Below, one piece after another: positions 18,375 through 27,998 of a DNA stretch of 64,000 bases. The first letter of the stretch is position 1, and each line of letters starts with the position of its first letter. Where the stretch lies: contig JAJZLO010000028.1 in assembly GCA_021803405.1 (NCBI GenBank), positions 1-64,000 on the forward strand, read 5' to 3'. A program made the position numbers and the translations under genes. Below the pieces are notes generated by a model. The model was not told the DNA's origin. It saw only the letters and a list, made by a program, of their open reading frames with translations, and ran no database searches. This DNA comes from Microcaldota archaeon (GTDB lineage: Archaea; Micrarchaeota; Micrarchaeia; Micrarchaeales; CABMGC01).

Positions 18375-19013
18375 ATGAGTATTTTGGTAAAAAAATCTGA
18401 AAAAGAAATAAGAGATGAAGTTGTATCTGCTACCATTAGCCTTTATTCAAAAGGTCTAAACTCTACATTATCAGGTAATGTAAGTGCAAGATTAGGCGAA
18501 AACACAATGTTGCTCACTCCTACTGGCAGTACTGGAATACTAAAGGGCAGTATCAGACCTGATCAGTTAAGCATTGTAACATTAGATGGCGAGTTAATAA
18601 ACGGACCTAAAAATTCTTCCGAATGGCGCGTACATGCAAAAATATACAAAGAAATGCCAAAAATAAACGCAATAGTGCATCCTCATCCTATCGATTCTAT
18701 TTTTTTTGCAATGAATAATGATATCTCTAAAACTTCTTTAATTCCTGAGATCTTTGTAGAGTTGGGTGAAGCAAGATATTATTTAGGTTCTAGTAAAGCT
18801 CCTTATGTTGGTATTTCAAAAGGCGCTTCAGGATCGCAAGAACTTGCTGACGATGTTTTTTCAGAGATAAAAAGAAAAGAGGTCTCAATAGTTATAATGG
18901 AAGGACACGGCACAGTTGCAATAGGTACAAATATGGCCGAAGCATTGGGCAGGGCTGAACAATTAGAGTATTACGCAAAGATAAGCAATATGAAAACTGC
19001 TCAAAAAAGATAA
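18375..19013 (+). CDS. Class II aldolase/adducin family protein (FucA-like)
   Basis: This 212-residue protein is counted from the ATG at 18375; a TTG at 18363 is less likely. Family motifs are STLSGNVSARLGENTMLLTP near residue 30, IVHPHPID (zinc His pair) near 95, and EGHGTVAIG (third zinc ligand region) near 180. Enzymes of this family cleave sugar phosphates such as L-fuculose 1-phosphate, or dehydrate methylthioribulose phosphate. The substrate cannot be told from sequence alone, and no fucose or methionine-salvage neighbour is present. Confidence 0.8.
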   Translation: MSILVKKSEKEIRDEVVSATISLYSKGLNSTLSGNVSARLGENTMLLTPTGSTGILKGSIRPDQLSIVTLDGELINGPKNSSEWRVHAKIYKEMPKINAIVHPHPIDSIFFAMNNDISKTSLIPEIFVELGEARYYLGSSKAPYVGISKGASGSQELADDVFSEIKRKEVSIVIMEGHGTVAIGTNMAEALGRAEQLEYYAKISNMKTAQKR

Positions 19014-19110
19014 ATAAATTATTAAAATATTTTTCATTTTTTAAATTTAATTTTTTAAAATTTTGTTTTATAGCCTGAAAAACAAATATTTAAATATGTT
19101 TGTATTAAAA

Positions 19111-19280
19111 AAAAAGAAAAGTATTTATATAACCTGGTTCTAATGCTTTTATGATTTGGTATTAAACAGAGGGTTTCGGTGTGGAGATCGAGCCTTACAT
19201 TATTAATTTTCTTATACAGGAAACAAAATATCAATTCTATATTACATTTAAAGGTTTGGAAAACCGTGGAGGTAACTTTA
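19111..19280 (+). promoter_or_regulatory. Promoter and long leader of the giant surface gene
   Basis: A purine-rich BRE-like tract and TTTATATA at 19124-19131 predict transcription from about 19150. This gives a leader of roughly 130 bases, long for this genome. GTGGAGG with its GGAGG at 19268-19272 precedes the ATG at 19281 by the right distance. A 36-codon frame from GTG 19181 ends at 19291, overlapping the start of the surface gene. Confidence 0.5.
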
Positions 19281-22200
19281 ATGGAGAATAAAGGAATTTT
19301 GAGGAATAAAGGAGTATTTTTTGTAATGGCTCTTCTGAGCGTAATGATTATAAGTGTTATAAATGCAAATTCTGTTTCATTTACAACAACCGGACCATAC
19401 TTAAACTCATTTGAGGTCGGTCAAACCGTAAATGGAATAATCTCAATTTCAGGAAGCAGCATAACTGGGATCAATTCGTTTACTCCTCCAAATTTAACCT
19501 TTACATCAAATTCTCCTGATGTAAACAATGCAATATCCACGTGTAATGCAAAAGGTTACTCAACATCTCCAACCTTTAATTCTGTAACAAATACGGTTAC
19601 CTTTTCTTGTCCAGTAACATTTGAAACCTCTGGAAATTATTATGCAACTGTTTCTTATCAATTCAATAATTCTGTCACTTCTAATACAGTATCAAACACT
19701 ATCGATTTTTATGTTAATCCTGCACCATCATTGACATTCACTCCAACAACTGGGCAGTTTGATGAGGGTCAGACAGTAACAGGAACAGCAACATTCCATG
19801 GAACTCCACAACCTTTAAATCCTTCAAATATTAAATTCACTTCAAATCATTCTGATCTATTTACGGTTGACCAGAGCAGTTGCAGTCAATCTAACATTTA
19901 TATTTCATGTCCTATAACCTTTAATTCAGTATCGACATCAACAAATGCTAAAGTAACAGTTTCATATATGGATCAATATGGTGTAACAACCTCAAATACA
20001 GTGGCTTTAACTGTATATCCATTTTCAATATCTGCAGATCATACAAATAAAAATCTTGATATAGGTCAAAGTGCTACAATTAATTTGAATATAGTTCCTG
20101 GAAGTGGAAATTATTTGATATCTAACTCATTACTTTATAATGATAATAAAGTAGCATCTAATTCTGCATTAACAAATTCTTCTCAAACAAATTACAATTT
20201 CGCTCCAACACAACCTGGAACATACAACGCAATATTTACTTTAACCGATAAAAGTACTGGATACTCGATATCCACTTCATCAAATTGGACTGTATATCCT
20301 ACTCCTGTTGTAAGCATAGCCGTAAGCAATGCAATAAGTACTGATGGTTCTTACTCAACAGATGCGGGACAGTTTCTTACGTTCCATATTTCATCAACAG
20401 GCGGTACAGGTGCTCCTATCAAGGTGTTCTTAAATTGTGATCCAACAAGCTTAGGTACATTCTTAGATTGTTATGCATCTAATTTTTATCTTGATACTAT
20501 CTCTTATGGTCCTTCTGCAGTTGTATTATTAAATAGTGTAAATGGATTTTCTAACACAATATCATTGCAAACTATTAACTCTCCAGCTACTGATGTGAAT
20601 ATTACAGGTACCTTTAACGATACTGGAACTGCATATATCGGAACTCCAAAAAGATTTAATCTATCTCAGATTAATTTTAATACAGTTCAAACATTATTTG
20701 GAACACCTATGCCTATGGCTTCAAATACTGTAGTAGATCAAGGCCAATTTACATATATATCAACAACAGGTACGGGTCAAAGCGGTGTACTTCCATTTGT
20801 TTGGACATGGTTTAATTCATACAATGGCGGTAAATACTCTAAAACCTCAAGTTTACTATGTCCTACTGTTTCTGGTTCGGCAAGTTCAGTAAATACTAAT
20901 ACATTAACTGCATTTTGTAATTTTCAAACTTCAACTTCTACACCAATAGGTAAATATGACTTTGAAGTAAACACCACAGATGCGGCTAATTTCTCACTTT
21001 TCTCAGATGCACGTTTGGTTATAGTTAACAAAGTACTTTCTATTTCAGTGTCTGCAGCCAAAAAAACAATAGACGTAGGACAAAGTTCATTATTAACAAA
21101 TATGACCAGTGGTGGAACAGGACCTTACTCTTATCAATGGTCGGAAGAAGCTCCAGGAGCAACTACCTTTACTAATATAACTGGCGCTACACTGCCTACT
21201 TATACTTTTGTAACCACTTCAGCAACATCTACTGGAACTTATAATTTTGAGCTTTTTGTAAAGGACAGTGCATCAACTCCTGTAACAAAAATATCAGCAC
21301 CTGCTTCTGTTGTAGTTAATCCAGATCCTACTGTATCCATAACACCTGCAACAAATACAATAATGGACGTTGGTCAATCAGTTACATTTACAGCAACAGC
21401 AACTCCAGGAACAGGTTCACCATCAACCTATAGCTATCAATGGTATACAATTTCAGGCACAACAAATACAATAATAACTGGCGCAACATCAAATACTTAC
21501 AGCTATACTCCTACTACAAATACAGTAATAAGATTAGGCGTTAACGTAATTGACGACGCAAACTTTATTACATACAGTACAAACATAGCTAATATAACTG
21601 TATATCCTACTCAAATAATTAGCGTACAAAGTCCATCAAACACATATATGGACGTAGGTCAATCTACAACATTGGTATCATCTGTTTCAAAAGGTACAGG
21701 TAAGTTTTCATATTTGTGGACAGTATCTCCACCAGGTAGTACCATATCATCATGTCCTGGACTCACATCAAGCAATGCAAATACTATAACCTACACTCCA
21801 TCAAGCATAGGGCTTTGTAATATACAGGTGGCAGTAACTGATGTGGGTACATCTAGCTATGCAATACCACAAAGTACCGTAACTGGAATATTTATTCCAA
21901 TAACAATATATTCTGCACCAACACTTTCAGATTTAACTCCAAGCAATGCAATAATAGATCTAGGTCAATCTGAAACCTTTAATGTAATAATAAACGGCGG
22001 AAGCAACAAAGACATGTCATTAGCATTATATCAATCACCACAGAACAATGTTTTAGAAGACATTACTGGTGCTGGAGATGGAGTTCAAACATTTAATAAT
22101 TTTGTACCATCATTATCAGAAAATACATTCTATGTAAATGGGCTTGACGCAGGTGTAACAACGCCTTTTGATATTCCAGCTACAAACTTTGCATATATAA

Positions 22201-25200
22201 AAATTAATCCAACTCCAACATCATCTATAATTGCATCAAATAGTTCTATACATGCAGATCAAGAATCTACCTTAAGCAGCAATATCCTAGGCGGAACCTC
22301 ACCATTTACTTATCAATGGTACATAAAGCTACCTGGTTCATCAACATTCACTGCAATTCCAAATGCAAACAAACCAACATTCTTATTCAACATATCAACA
22401 ATGACAACTGGAGGTACATATTACTTCAGGTTAGTCTCAACAGACAGCGCGTCAACGCCATTTACATTTAACTCAACAAACACGGCCTTTGTTACTGTAA
22501 ACAATACTTTTAAAACTAATAAGTTAGTTCTTGACGTTACTGCAAATATAATTAATGATCCTGACAGTGGCAACTTCGGTTACTGGGCACTTGATAACTT
22601 AACAAGAAATATGCAGGTTTGGCAAATATCAATTCCAGCAACTTCAGCTGATACTTACAATAGTTATGTAGCAAACATAATAGATAACGGCATAGCAACA
22701 ACCTTTGCTGGTGCAATAAGTCCTGGTGTAGGTGTTGTAGAGCCTAATAATGGAGTTTCAACAATAACAGGTTATGAAGATTTAACCTTTAATGCAATCT
22801 TTACTCCTGGTAGTAATACAGTATATACAAATGGAAACGTTATAGCATCATTCAATAATGAGGGAACTCCATCATACATACTATTAGGTACATATTCAAA
22901 TCAAGCTAAATCTACGTACTCTCCAGCTTCAACGTTTAGTCATTATCTAGACGAATACTTTACAATAAGTAATGCAGGAATAAACTTCCCAGCATGGGGC
23001 GATACATATACTTATACTGTATACCCTCCAAGTGGTCAGGTAATGACAGATAACAGTATATCAAACCCAAGTATAACTGGAGATATAATAACTTATACAG
23101 TTCCAACAGTCACGCTCTCACAACCAAGTGCTGCAATTCTAGATGGCGGCCAGAGCGAGACATACTCTGCTACTGTTTATAACGGTATTGGTTCATTTAA
23201 AGTAAATATATTCCAAAATGGTAATATTATACAAACAAATACATTAATTCCAAATGGATTAGGAAATGTAAATGGTAATACAATCTCATTTACATTTACT
23301 CCGCCTATAGGTACCAACACCTATTATATTTCTGCAAATGATCTTGGAGCTTCTGGTTATGTATTTAATTCATTATCAAATACTATAACTGTATATTCAG
23401 ATCCTACCTCAATAACAAATATAATAACACCAAAGACTATGGATGTAGGACAAAGCATACCTGTATCAGTGTCAGTAACCGGAGGTACAGGAAAGTTCTC
23501 ATACTCATGGGTCATAGCACCAGGAACATTTCCTACTTCATCATGTCCAGGCTTTACCTCATCAACAAGTAACTCTTTTGTGTATAAACCAACAGCAACA
23601 ACGAGCAACTGTAACTTTGAGGTTACGGTTAAGGATATTGGAGTCTCAGCAGGAGCAACTCCTACAACACCATACACTGTAGCTTACGCATCTGCAGGTC
23701 CAATAAAAGTTTATGCAAACCTAACAAAAATAACATTATCTCCATTGGCTACTACGATGGATGTTGGTCAAGCAGAGACATTCACTGCAAATATAGCTGG
23801 AGGAACTTCAGCATCCAACTATGTTTATACTTGGTATGATAACGGAAATGCCATAACATCATGTACTACAAATACCTGTTTATATTATCCAAAGACATCC
23901 GGTACAAAAACTATATCTATAAATATACGAGATAGTGGTACAACAACACCTTCAGCAGAGCCTCCAGCAAATGAAACTGCATCTACTACAGTTACTGTAT
24001 ATGGTGCATTAGGTTCAGTTATTATAACTCCTATAAATCAAACACTTGATCTTGGACAGCACATAACCTTCACAGCAGCAGGGACAGGAGGTACTGGCGT
24101 TTACTCTTATAACTGGTATAACGACACTACTGGAACACCTAAATTAATATCTGGAGCAACATCAAATACCCTTACTATAACGGCTAATTCATTATCTGAA
24201 TCAACAGGGGACATTACACTTTCTTCTGGAAATAGCATCTCTTATGGAAATTATAAGGTAGAGATAAACAGCATAACTCTTTCACCTGCAGAGGTAGGAT
24301 TATCGGTATTCTATAATGGTGTATTAGCAAATACTATCTCGGTATCTGGCGATAATCTTCCATATTCGCCAAGCAAGCTTAACTTCTCTGTAGATGGTAC
24401 CGAATTACAAGTAATTTTGAGTGGTCTTAAAGGTAGTGTATTTTTCGGCGCATATGTTAATGTAACTCTTCTATCTCCATATGTTTTCTACAGTTCAGTG
24501 ACTGATGTAGGTACATCGGCAAATACAGTTCCAACAGAAACCTCAAACTCGATCTACGAAAATGTATTCATAAATCCAAAGCTCAATTTCGTATACACTC
24601 CAAGCAATATAATAACCGATGCGGGTTTTGGATATGGGGGCGATGTAAGCTTAAATATATTTAATGGAACACCACCATACTCTATATATGGCATAAATAG
24701 CGTTATAGACGGTCTACCACCACAGAATGGAATATTATTGTGTAGTGGTTATGCTATATCATTTAGCGTTTCTTGTTCATTTAGCACTTCTAAAAACGCT
24801 ATACCAGGTAATTACATAGCATACATAACTGCAATAGATTCTTCAAATGGTTTGCCTATGGAAAATGTTACCAATGCAATACATGTGCAGATAAATTCTG
24901 ATGTCAATGCGACATCTACTGGATTCATCTCTAATGTAATACTTGACCCAACGCAACAGTACACATATGCTGTTAATGCATTTGGCGGTACACCTCCATA
25001 CGAATACAACTGGGACATAAACTATCCTGTACAAGAACATTATGGTTCATTTACATTTAATACGTTAAATAGTGAATCACCTGCAGAGTTTACAAATATA
25101 ACTGTACTAAATGGCTGCGGAGGTTTATATGGTTCTGGATTTACTATTTCAAACAGCATTTGTTCATTTATTGCAAATGATCCAACAAACGGTTCTGTAA

Positions 25201-27815
25201 ACCTTATAACTACCATAACTGATAATGCAATGTTTGGTGAATCATATACTCCAACCTTTGGAAAGGTACTTCTTAACTCAAACATAACTATTGAAAATAC
25301 GCCTATAGTGACTATAACTCCAAGCAATATGTTGCTAGATCAAAATCAGTATGAAACTTACACTATCTCAGTAATGGGCGGAGCTGGTCCTTTTGATGTC
25401 AACTTATACAATACTACAAATGGCAAAGAAAAGCTTGTGGATACCTTTACAATATCTTCAGGCTCAAGCAATACAATAACATTCCAGGCAACAAAAATAG
25501 GAACATTCACATATAACGCAACTGCAATAGATCTTGGAACTACTACACCATTTACATTCAACTCAACAACAAGTACTATCTATGTTTCAAAACCACTTTC
25601 AAACACAAGTCTTAAAGTTAGCGGTTATTACTTTGACCAAGGTCAAACTGTAGATTTTGCTGCAAATTCGGTATCTGGTGGAACACCACCATATATTTAC
25701 AACTTTGAAGCTACAAACGCAAATACATTGGAGAATTTCTTCACATGTGAATGGGGTTCAAATCAATGTTCATTTACTGCATCCCAAACAGGAGTATTCT
25801 ATGGAAATGTATTGGTACAGGATAGCGCATCAACGCCTGAGGTTTCAGTTTCAACAAACAATGCCTTTTTCATAGTTAACAACAACTTTGAGGGGAACAG
25901 CAAGGCAAGCGCAACTGTAAATACAACAACATTATCATTAGGAAATTCAGTAATGATAAGTGGCAATATAATAGGTCTTGGAGGAACAGCTCCATATACT
26001 TATGTATTCACAGTTCATAATGAAAGTACCGGCAATACAATTTATACTACGACAAAGACAAGCAGTTCTTTTGGAAACAGCATAGTATACACGCCAACAA
26101 ATAATGGAATATACTACGCAACTGTTAATATCTATGATAATGCAACACCAAATGAAAATATAAACAGTGGAGACTCAGATGCTTTCTTAGTAGGTTCTGC
26201 TGCAACGCCAACGGTAATACTTACTCCTTCGTCTAAGACCTTAGATAGCGGTCAGACTGAGACATTTACTATACAGGTATTTGATGGGGTAGGGCCATTT
26301 AATGTGGAGCTTTATAATATAACTGGAAGCAAACAAGAAGGCTCAAACATAACAATAGTTAAAAACGGTCAAGGAACAATAACCTTTGGAGTTAATACAA
26401 TCAATCCAATGTTGTTGTCATATAACGCAATAGCAACAGACGAAACGACTGGCACCATATTTAATTCAACTATAAAAACAATAACAGTAAATCCTGCTTT
26501 GGGTTCATTGCTTGTGTTATCAAACCAAACTGTTGATGTGGGTCAACCTACTGTTGTAACTGCAGAGATACATGGAGGATCACCACCATATACCTTTAAT
26601 TACACAATAAAAGGTCCATCAAATACGATCTTTACTGGTGAATCATCTAATGTTCCTGCTTCAGATAGCGGTAACGTTCTGCAAACTACATACAACTCAA
26701 TAGTGGTTCCGGGATCTTATCTTACAATTCCTGGAGTTTATACAGTCAATGCATTTGTACAAGACTCTGCTAATGGAAATGAAATACTATCAAACACATT
26801 AATAATAAACAGTGCATTACTACCTACTGATTTGACAATAAATACCAATTCATTTACTTCCGGACAATCAATACAATTATCAAGTACGATTCCAAGTACA
26901 GGAACCTCTCCATACACTTACGACTTTGAGGTATTAAATACAACGACAAATGTTTTGATAACCTCATCTGGTTATCAATCAAGTAATGCATTTACCACAA
27001 CTGCCACTAGCTCAATGAAAGGAGGGAACTTTGCATTAGTATTGGTCAAAGATTCTGCAGGAATGGGTGTTACTTCAAACTCCGTTACATTCAATGTAGT
27101 ACCACAAGCATCAACAACAACCACACCACAAAATACAGGAGGATCTCCTGGCGGCGGAGGTGGCGGAGGCGGTGGTGGTGGCGCAGGAGGCGGAACACCA
27201 CATCCAACTGTACTTAAATTCACAAACGCAACTGACACAGGTTATGAAATAACTAACTTTGCAGTTCCAGCTACAACTTCGGTTACAAAGTTCAATGCAA
27301 CCTTTAATTTGCTTATGAACTTTATTTCGCCATCGCAGGTAGGAATATCTATAAATGGAAATCCATACACGTTGCAGCTTACAAACCAATCGATATCAAT
27401 AGGCACAATAGATGGCAATGCATACTATGTGGAGTTATCTGCAATATCATATCTGCCACTGCAAAACACAGCAACTGTGTATTTATACACACAGAAGCCT
27501 AAGAGTCCAACTACAAACACAAAACCTTCAAATAAGACCGTTAATAAAAATGTACCTTCCAACATAAGCACATCAAACAAAACAATACCTAAGAATACCA
27601 CTGCAAACACCACAAAAACGGTAGTTACTACAACAATGCCAATAACAACTCAGAAAAACTCAACATCATCGCAAAATACATCTGGAAGCAGCATTAGCAA
27701 CAATAACTACAATGCGATAATGCCTATAATCGAAGTAATAATACTGTTGATAATACTTGGTGCATTGTATTATTACTTCTTCGGAAAGAAAAAGATCAAG
27801 GGTGGCAGAAAGTAA
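19281..27815 (+). CDS. Giant Ig/PKD-repeat surface protein (2844 aa)
   Basis: I start at ATG 19281, which has a GGAGG ribosome site; the frame open upstream from 19179 is not used. A signal peptide (FFVMALLSVMIISVINANS) covers about residues 14-33. About 20 beta-sandwich repeats of 90-150 residues follow. Each opens with a [D/E]-x-GQ motif (DVGQS, DLGQS, DAGQF, DQGQT) and continues with GGTG...Y-x-W-Y, like PKD/Ig domains of archaeal surface proteins. Near the C-terminus there is a Gly-rich hinge, a module seen in two paralogues (GYEITNFAVPATT), a Thr/Asn-rich stalk, a membrane helix (IIEVIILLIILGALYYYFFG) and a basic tail. Sequons are very frequent. Probable S-layer or adhesion role. Confidence 0.9.
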   Translation: MENKGILRNKGVFFVMALLSVMIISVINANSVSFTTTGPYLNSFEVGQTVNGIISISGSSITGINSFTPPNLTFTSNSPDVNNAISTCNAKGYSTSPTFNSVTNTVTFSCPVTFETSGNYYATVSYQFNNSVTSNTVSNTIDFYVNPAPSLTFTPTTGQFDEGQTVTGTATFHGTPQPLNPSNIKFTSNHSDLFTVDQSSCSQSNIYISCPITFNSVSTSTNAKVTVSYMDQYGVTTSNTVALTVYPFSISADHTNKNLDIGQSATINLNIVPGSGNYLISNSLLYNDNKVASNSALTNSSQTNYNFAPTQPGTYNAIFTLTDKSTGYSISTSSNWTVYPTPVVSIAVSNAISTDGSYSTDAGQFLTFHISSTGGTGAPIKVFLNCDPTSLGTFLDCYASNFYLDTISYGPSAVVLLNSVNGFSNTISLQTINSPATDVNITGTFNDTGTAYIGTPKRFNLSQINFNTVQTLFGTPMPMASNTVVDQGQFTYISTTGTGQSGVLPFVWTWFNSYNGGKYSKTSSLLCPTVSGSASSVNTNTLTAFCNFQTSTSTPIGKYDFEVNTTDAANFSLFSDARLVIVNKVLSISVSAAKKTIDVGQSSLLTNMTSGGTGPYSYQWSEEAPGATTFTNITGATLPTYTFVTTSATSTGTYNFELFVKDSASTPVTKISAPASVVVNPDPTVSITPATNTIMDVGQSVTFTATATPGTGSPSTYSYQWYTISGTTNTIITGATSNTYSYTPTTNTVIRLGVNVIDDANFITYSTNIANITVYPTQIISVQSPSNTYMDVGQSTTLVSSVSKGTGKFSYLWTVSPPGSTISSCPGLTSSNANTITYTPSSIGLCNIQVAVTDVGTSSYAIPQSTVTGIFIPITIYSAPTLSDLTPSNAIIDLGQSETFNVIINGGSNKDMSLALYQSPQNNVLEDITGAGDGVQTFNNFVPSLSENTFYVNGLDAGVTTPFDIPATNFAYIKINPTPTSSIIASNSSIHADQESTLSSNILGGTSPFTYQWYIKLPGSSTFTAIPNANKPTFLFNISTMTTGGTYYFRLVSTDSASTPFTFNSTNTAFVTVNNTFKTNKLVLDVTANIINDPDSGNFGYWALDNLTRNMQVWQISIPATSADTYNSYVANIIDNGIATTFAGAISPGVGVVEPNNGVSTITGYEDLTFNAIFTPGSNTVYTNGNVIASFNNEGTPSYILLGTYSNQAKSTYSPASTFSHYLDEYFTISNAGINFPAWGDTYTYTVYPPSGQVMTDNSISNPSITGDIITYTVPTVTLSQPSAAILDGGQSETYSATVYNGIGSFKVNIFQNGNIIQTNTLIPNGLGNVNGNTISFTFTPPIGTNTYYISANDLGASGYVFNSLSNTITVYSDPTSITNIITPKTMDVGQSIPVSVSVTGGTGKFSYSWVIAPGTFPTSSCPGFTSSTSNSFVYKPTATTSNCNFEVTVKDIGVSAGATPTTPYTVAYASAGPIKVYANLTKITLSPLATTMDVGQAETFTANIAGGTSASNYVYTWYDNGNAITSCTTNTCLYYPKTSGTKTISINIRDSGTTTPSAEPPANETASTTVTVYGALGSVIITPINQTLDLGQHITFTAAGTGGTGVYSYNWYNDTTGTPKLISGATSNTLTITANSLSESTGDITLSSGNSISYGNYKVEINSITLSPAEVGLSVFYNGVLANTISVSGDNLPYSPSKLNFSVDGTELQVILSGLKGSVFFGAYVNVTLLSPYVFYSSVTDVGTSANTVPTETSNSIYENVFINPKLNFVYTPSNIITDAGFGYGGDVSLNIFNGTPPYSIYGINSVIDGLPPQNGILLCSGYAISFSVSCSFSTSKNAIPGNYIAYITAIDSSNGLPMENVTNAIHVQINSDVNATSTGFISNVILDPTQQYTYAVNAFGGTPPYEYNWDINYPVQEHYGSFTFNTLNSESPAEFTNITVLNGCGGLYGSGFTISNSICSFIANDPTNGSVNLITTITDNAMFGESYTPTFGKVLLNSNITIENTPIVTITPSNMLLDQNQYETYTISVMGGAGPFDVNLYNTTNGKEKLVDTFTISSGSSNTITFQATKIGTFTYNATAIDLGTTTPFTFNSTTSTIYVSKPLSNTSLKVSGYYFDQGQTVDFAANSVSGGTPPYIYNFEATNANTLENFFTCEWGSNQCSFTASQTGVFYGNVLVQDSASTPEVSVSTNNAFFIVNNNFEGNSKASATVNTTTLSLGNSVMISGNIIGLGGTAPYTYVFTVHNESTGNTIYTTTKTSSSFGNSIVYTPTNNGIYYATVNIYDNATPNENINSGDSDAFLVGSAATPTVILTPSSKTLDSGQTETFTIQVFDGVGPFNVELYNITGSKQEGSNITIVKNGQGTITFGVNTINPMLLSYNAIATDETTGTIFNSTIKTITVNPALGSLLVLSNQTVDVGQPTVVTAEIHGGSPPYTFNYTIKGPSNTIFTGESSNVPASDSGNVLQTTYNSIVVPGSYLTIPGVYTVNAFVQDSANGNEILSNTLIINSALLPTDLTINTNSFTSGQSIQLSSTIPSTGTSPYTYDFEVLNTTTNVLITSSGYQSSNAFTTTATSSMKGGNFALVLVKDSAGMGVTSNSVTFNVVPQASTTTTPQNTGGSPGGGGGGGGGGGAGGGTPHPTVLKFTNATDTGYEITNFAVPATTSVTKFNATFNLLMNFISPSQVGISINGNPYTLQLTNQSISIGTIDGNAYYVELSAISYLPLQNTATVYLYTQKPKSPTTNTKPSNKTVNKNVPSNISTSNKTIPKNTTANTTKTVVTTTMPITTQKNSTSSQNTSGSSISNNNYNAIMPIIEVIILLIILGALYYYFFGKKKIKGGRK

Positions 27816-27907
27816 ACCAATTAACAATTATTGTTTTTTTCTTTTATTTTTTAAAATTTTAATATAATATAGATATTCAATATGTAATGACCGTACCATA
27901 AAAATAA

Positions 27908-27998
27908 TTGGTAGGTTTTATATACCTGAAGAGTTTAATACATTTGTGGAGATAATGAATTAAAGATTCATTATTATATTTATAAATTGGGTTGTCGA
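27908..27998 (+). promoter_or_regulatory. Promoter and leader of the 826-aa surface protein
   Basis: TTTTATATACC near 27917-27927 is a TATA box, predicting a leader of about 50 bases before ATG 27999. The leader contains TGTGGAGAT (27945-27953), a 9-base string also present in the leader of the giant surface gene (19180-19188). This may be chance or a shared regulatory element. Confidence 0.4.

Noticed and set aside
26975..27389. Minus-strand frames rich in Pro or Cys opposite the Gly-rich hinge
   Set aside because: They are antisense shadows of GGC/GGA codons in the giant surface gene.
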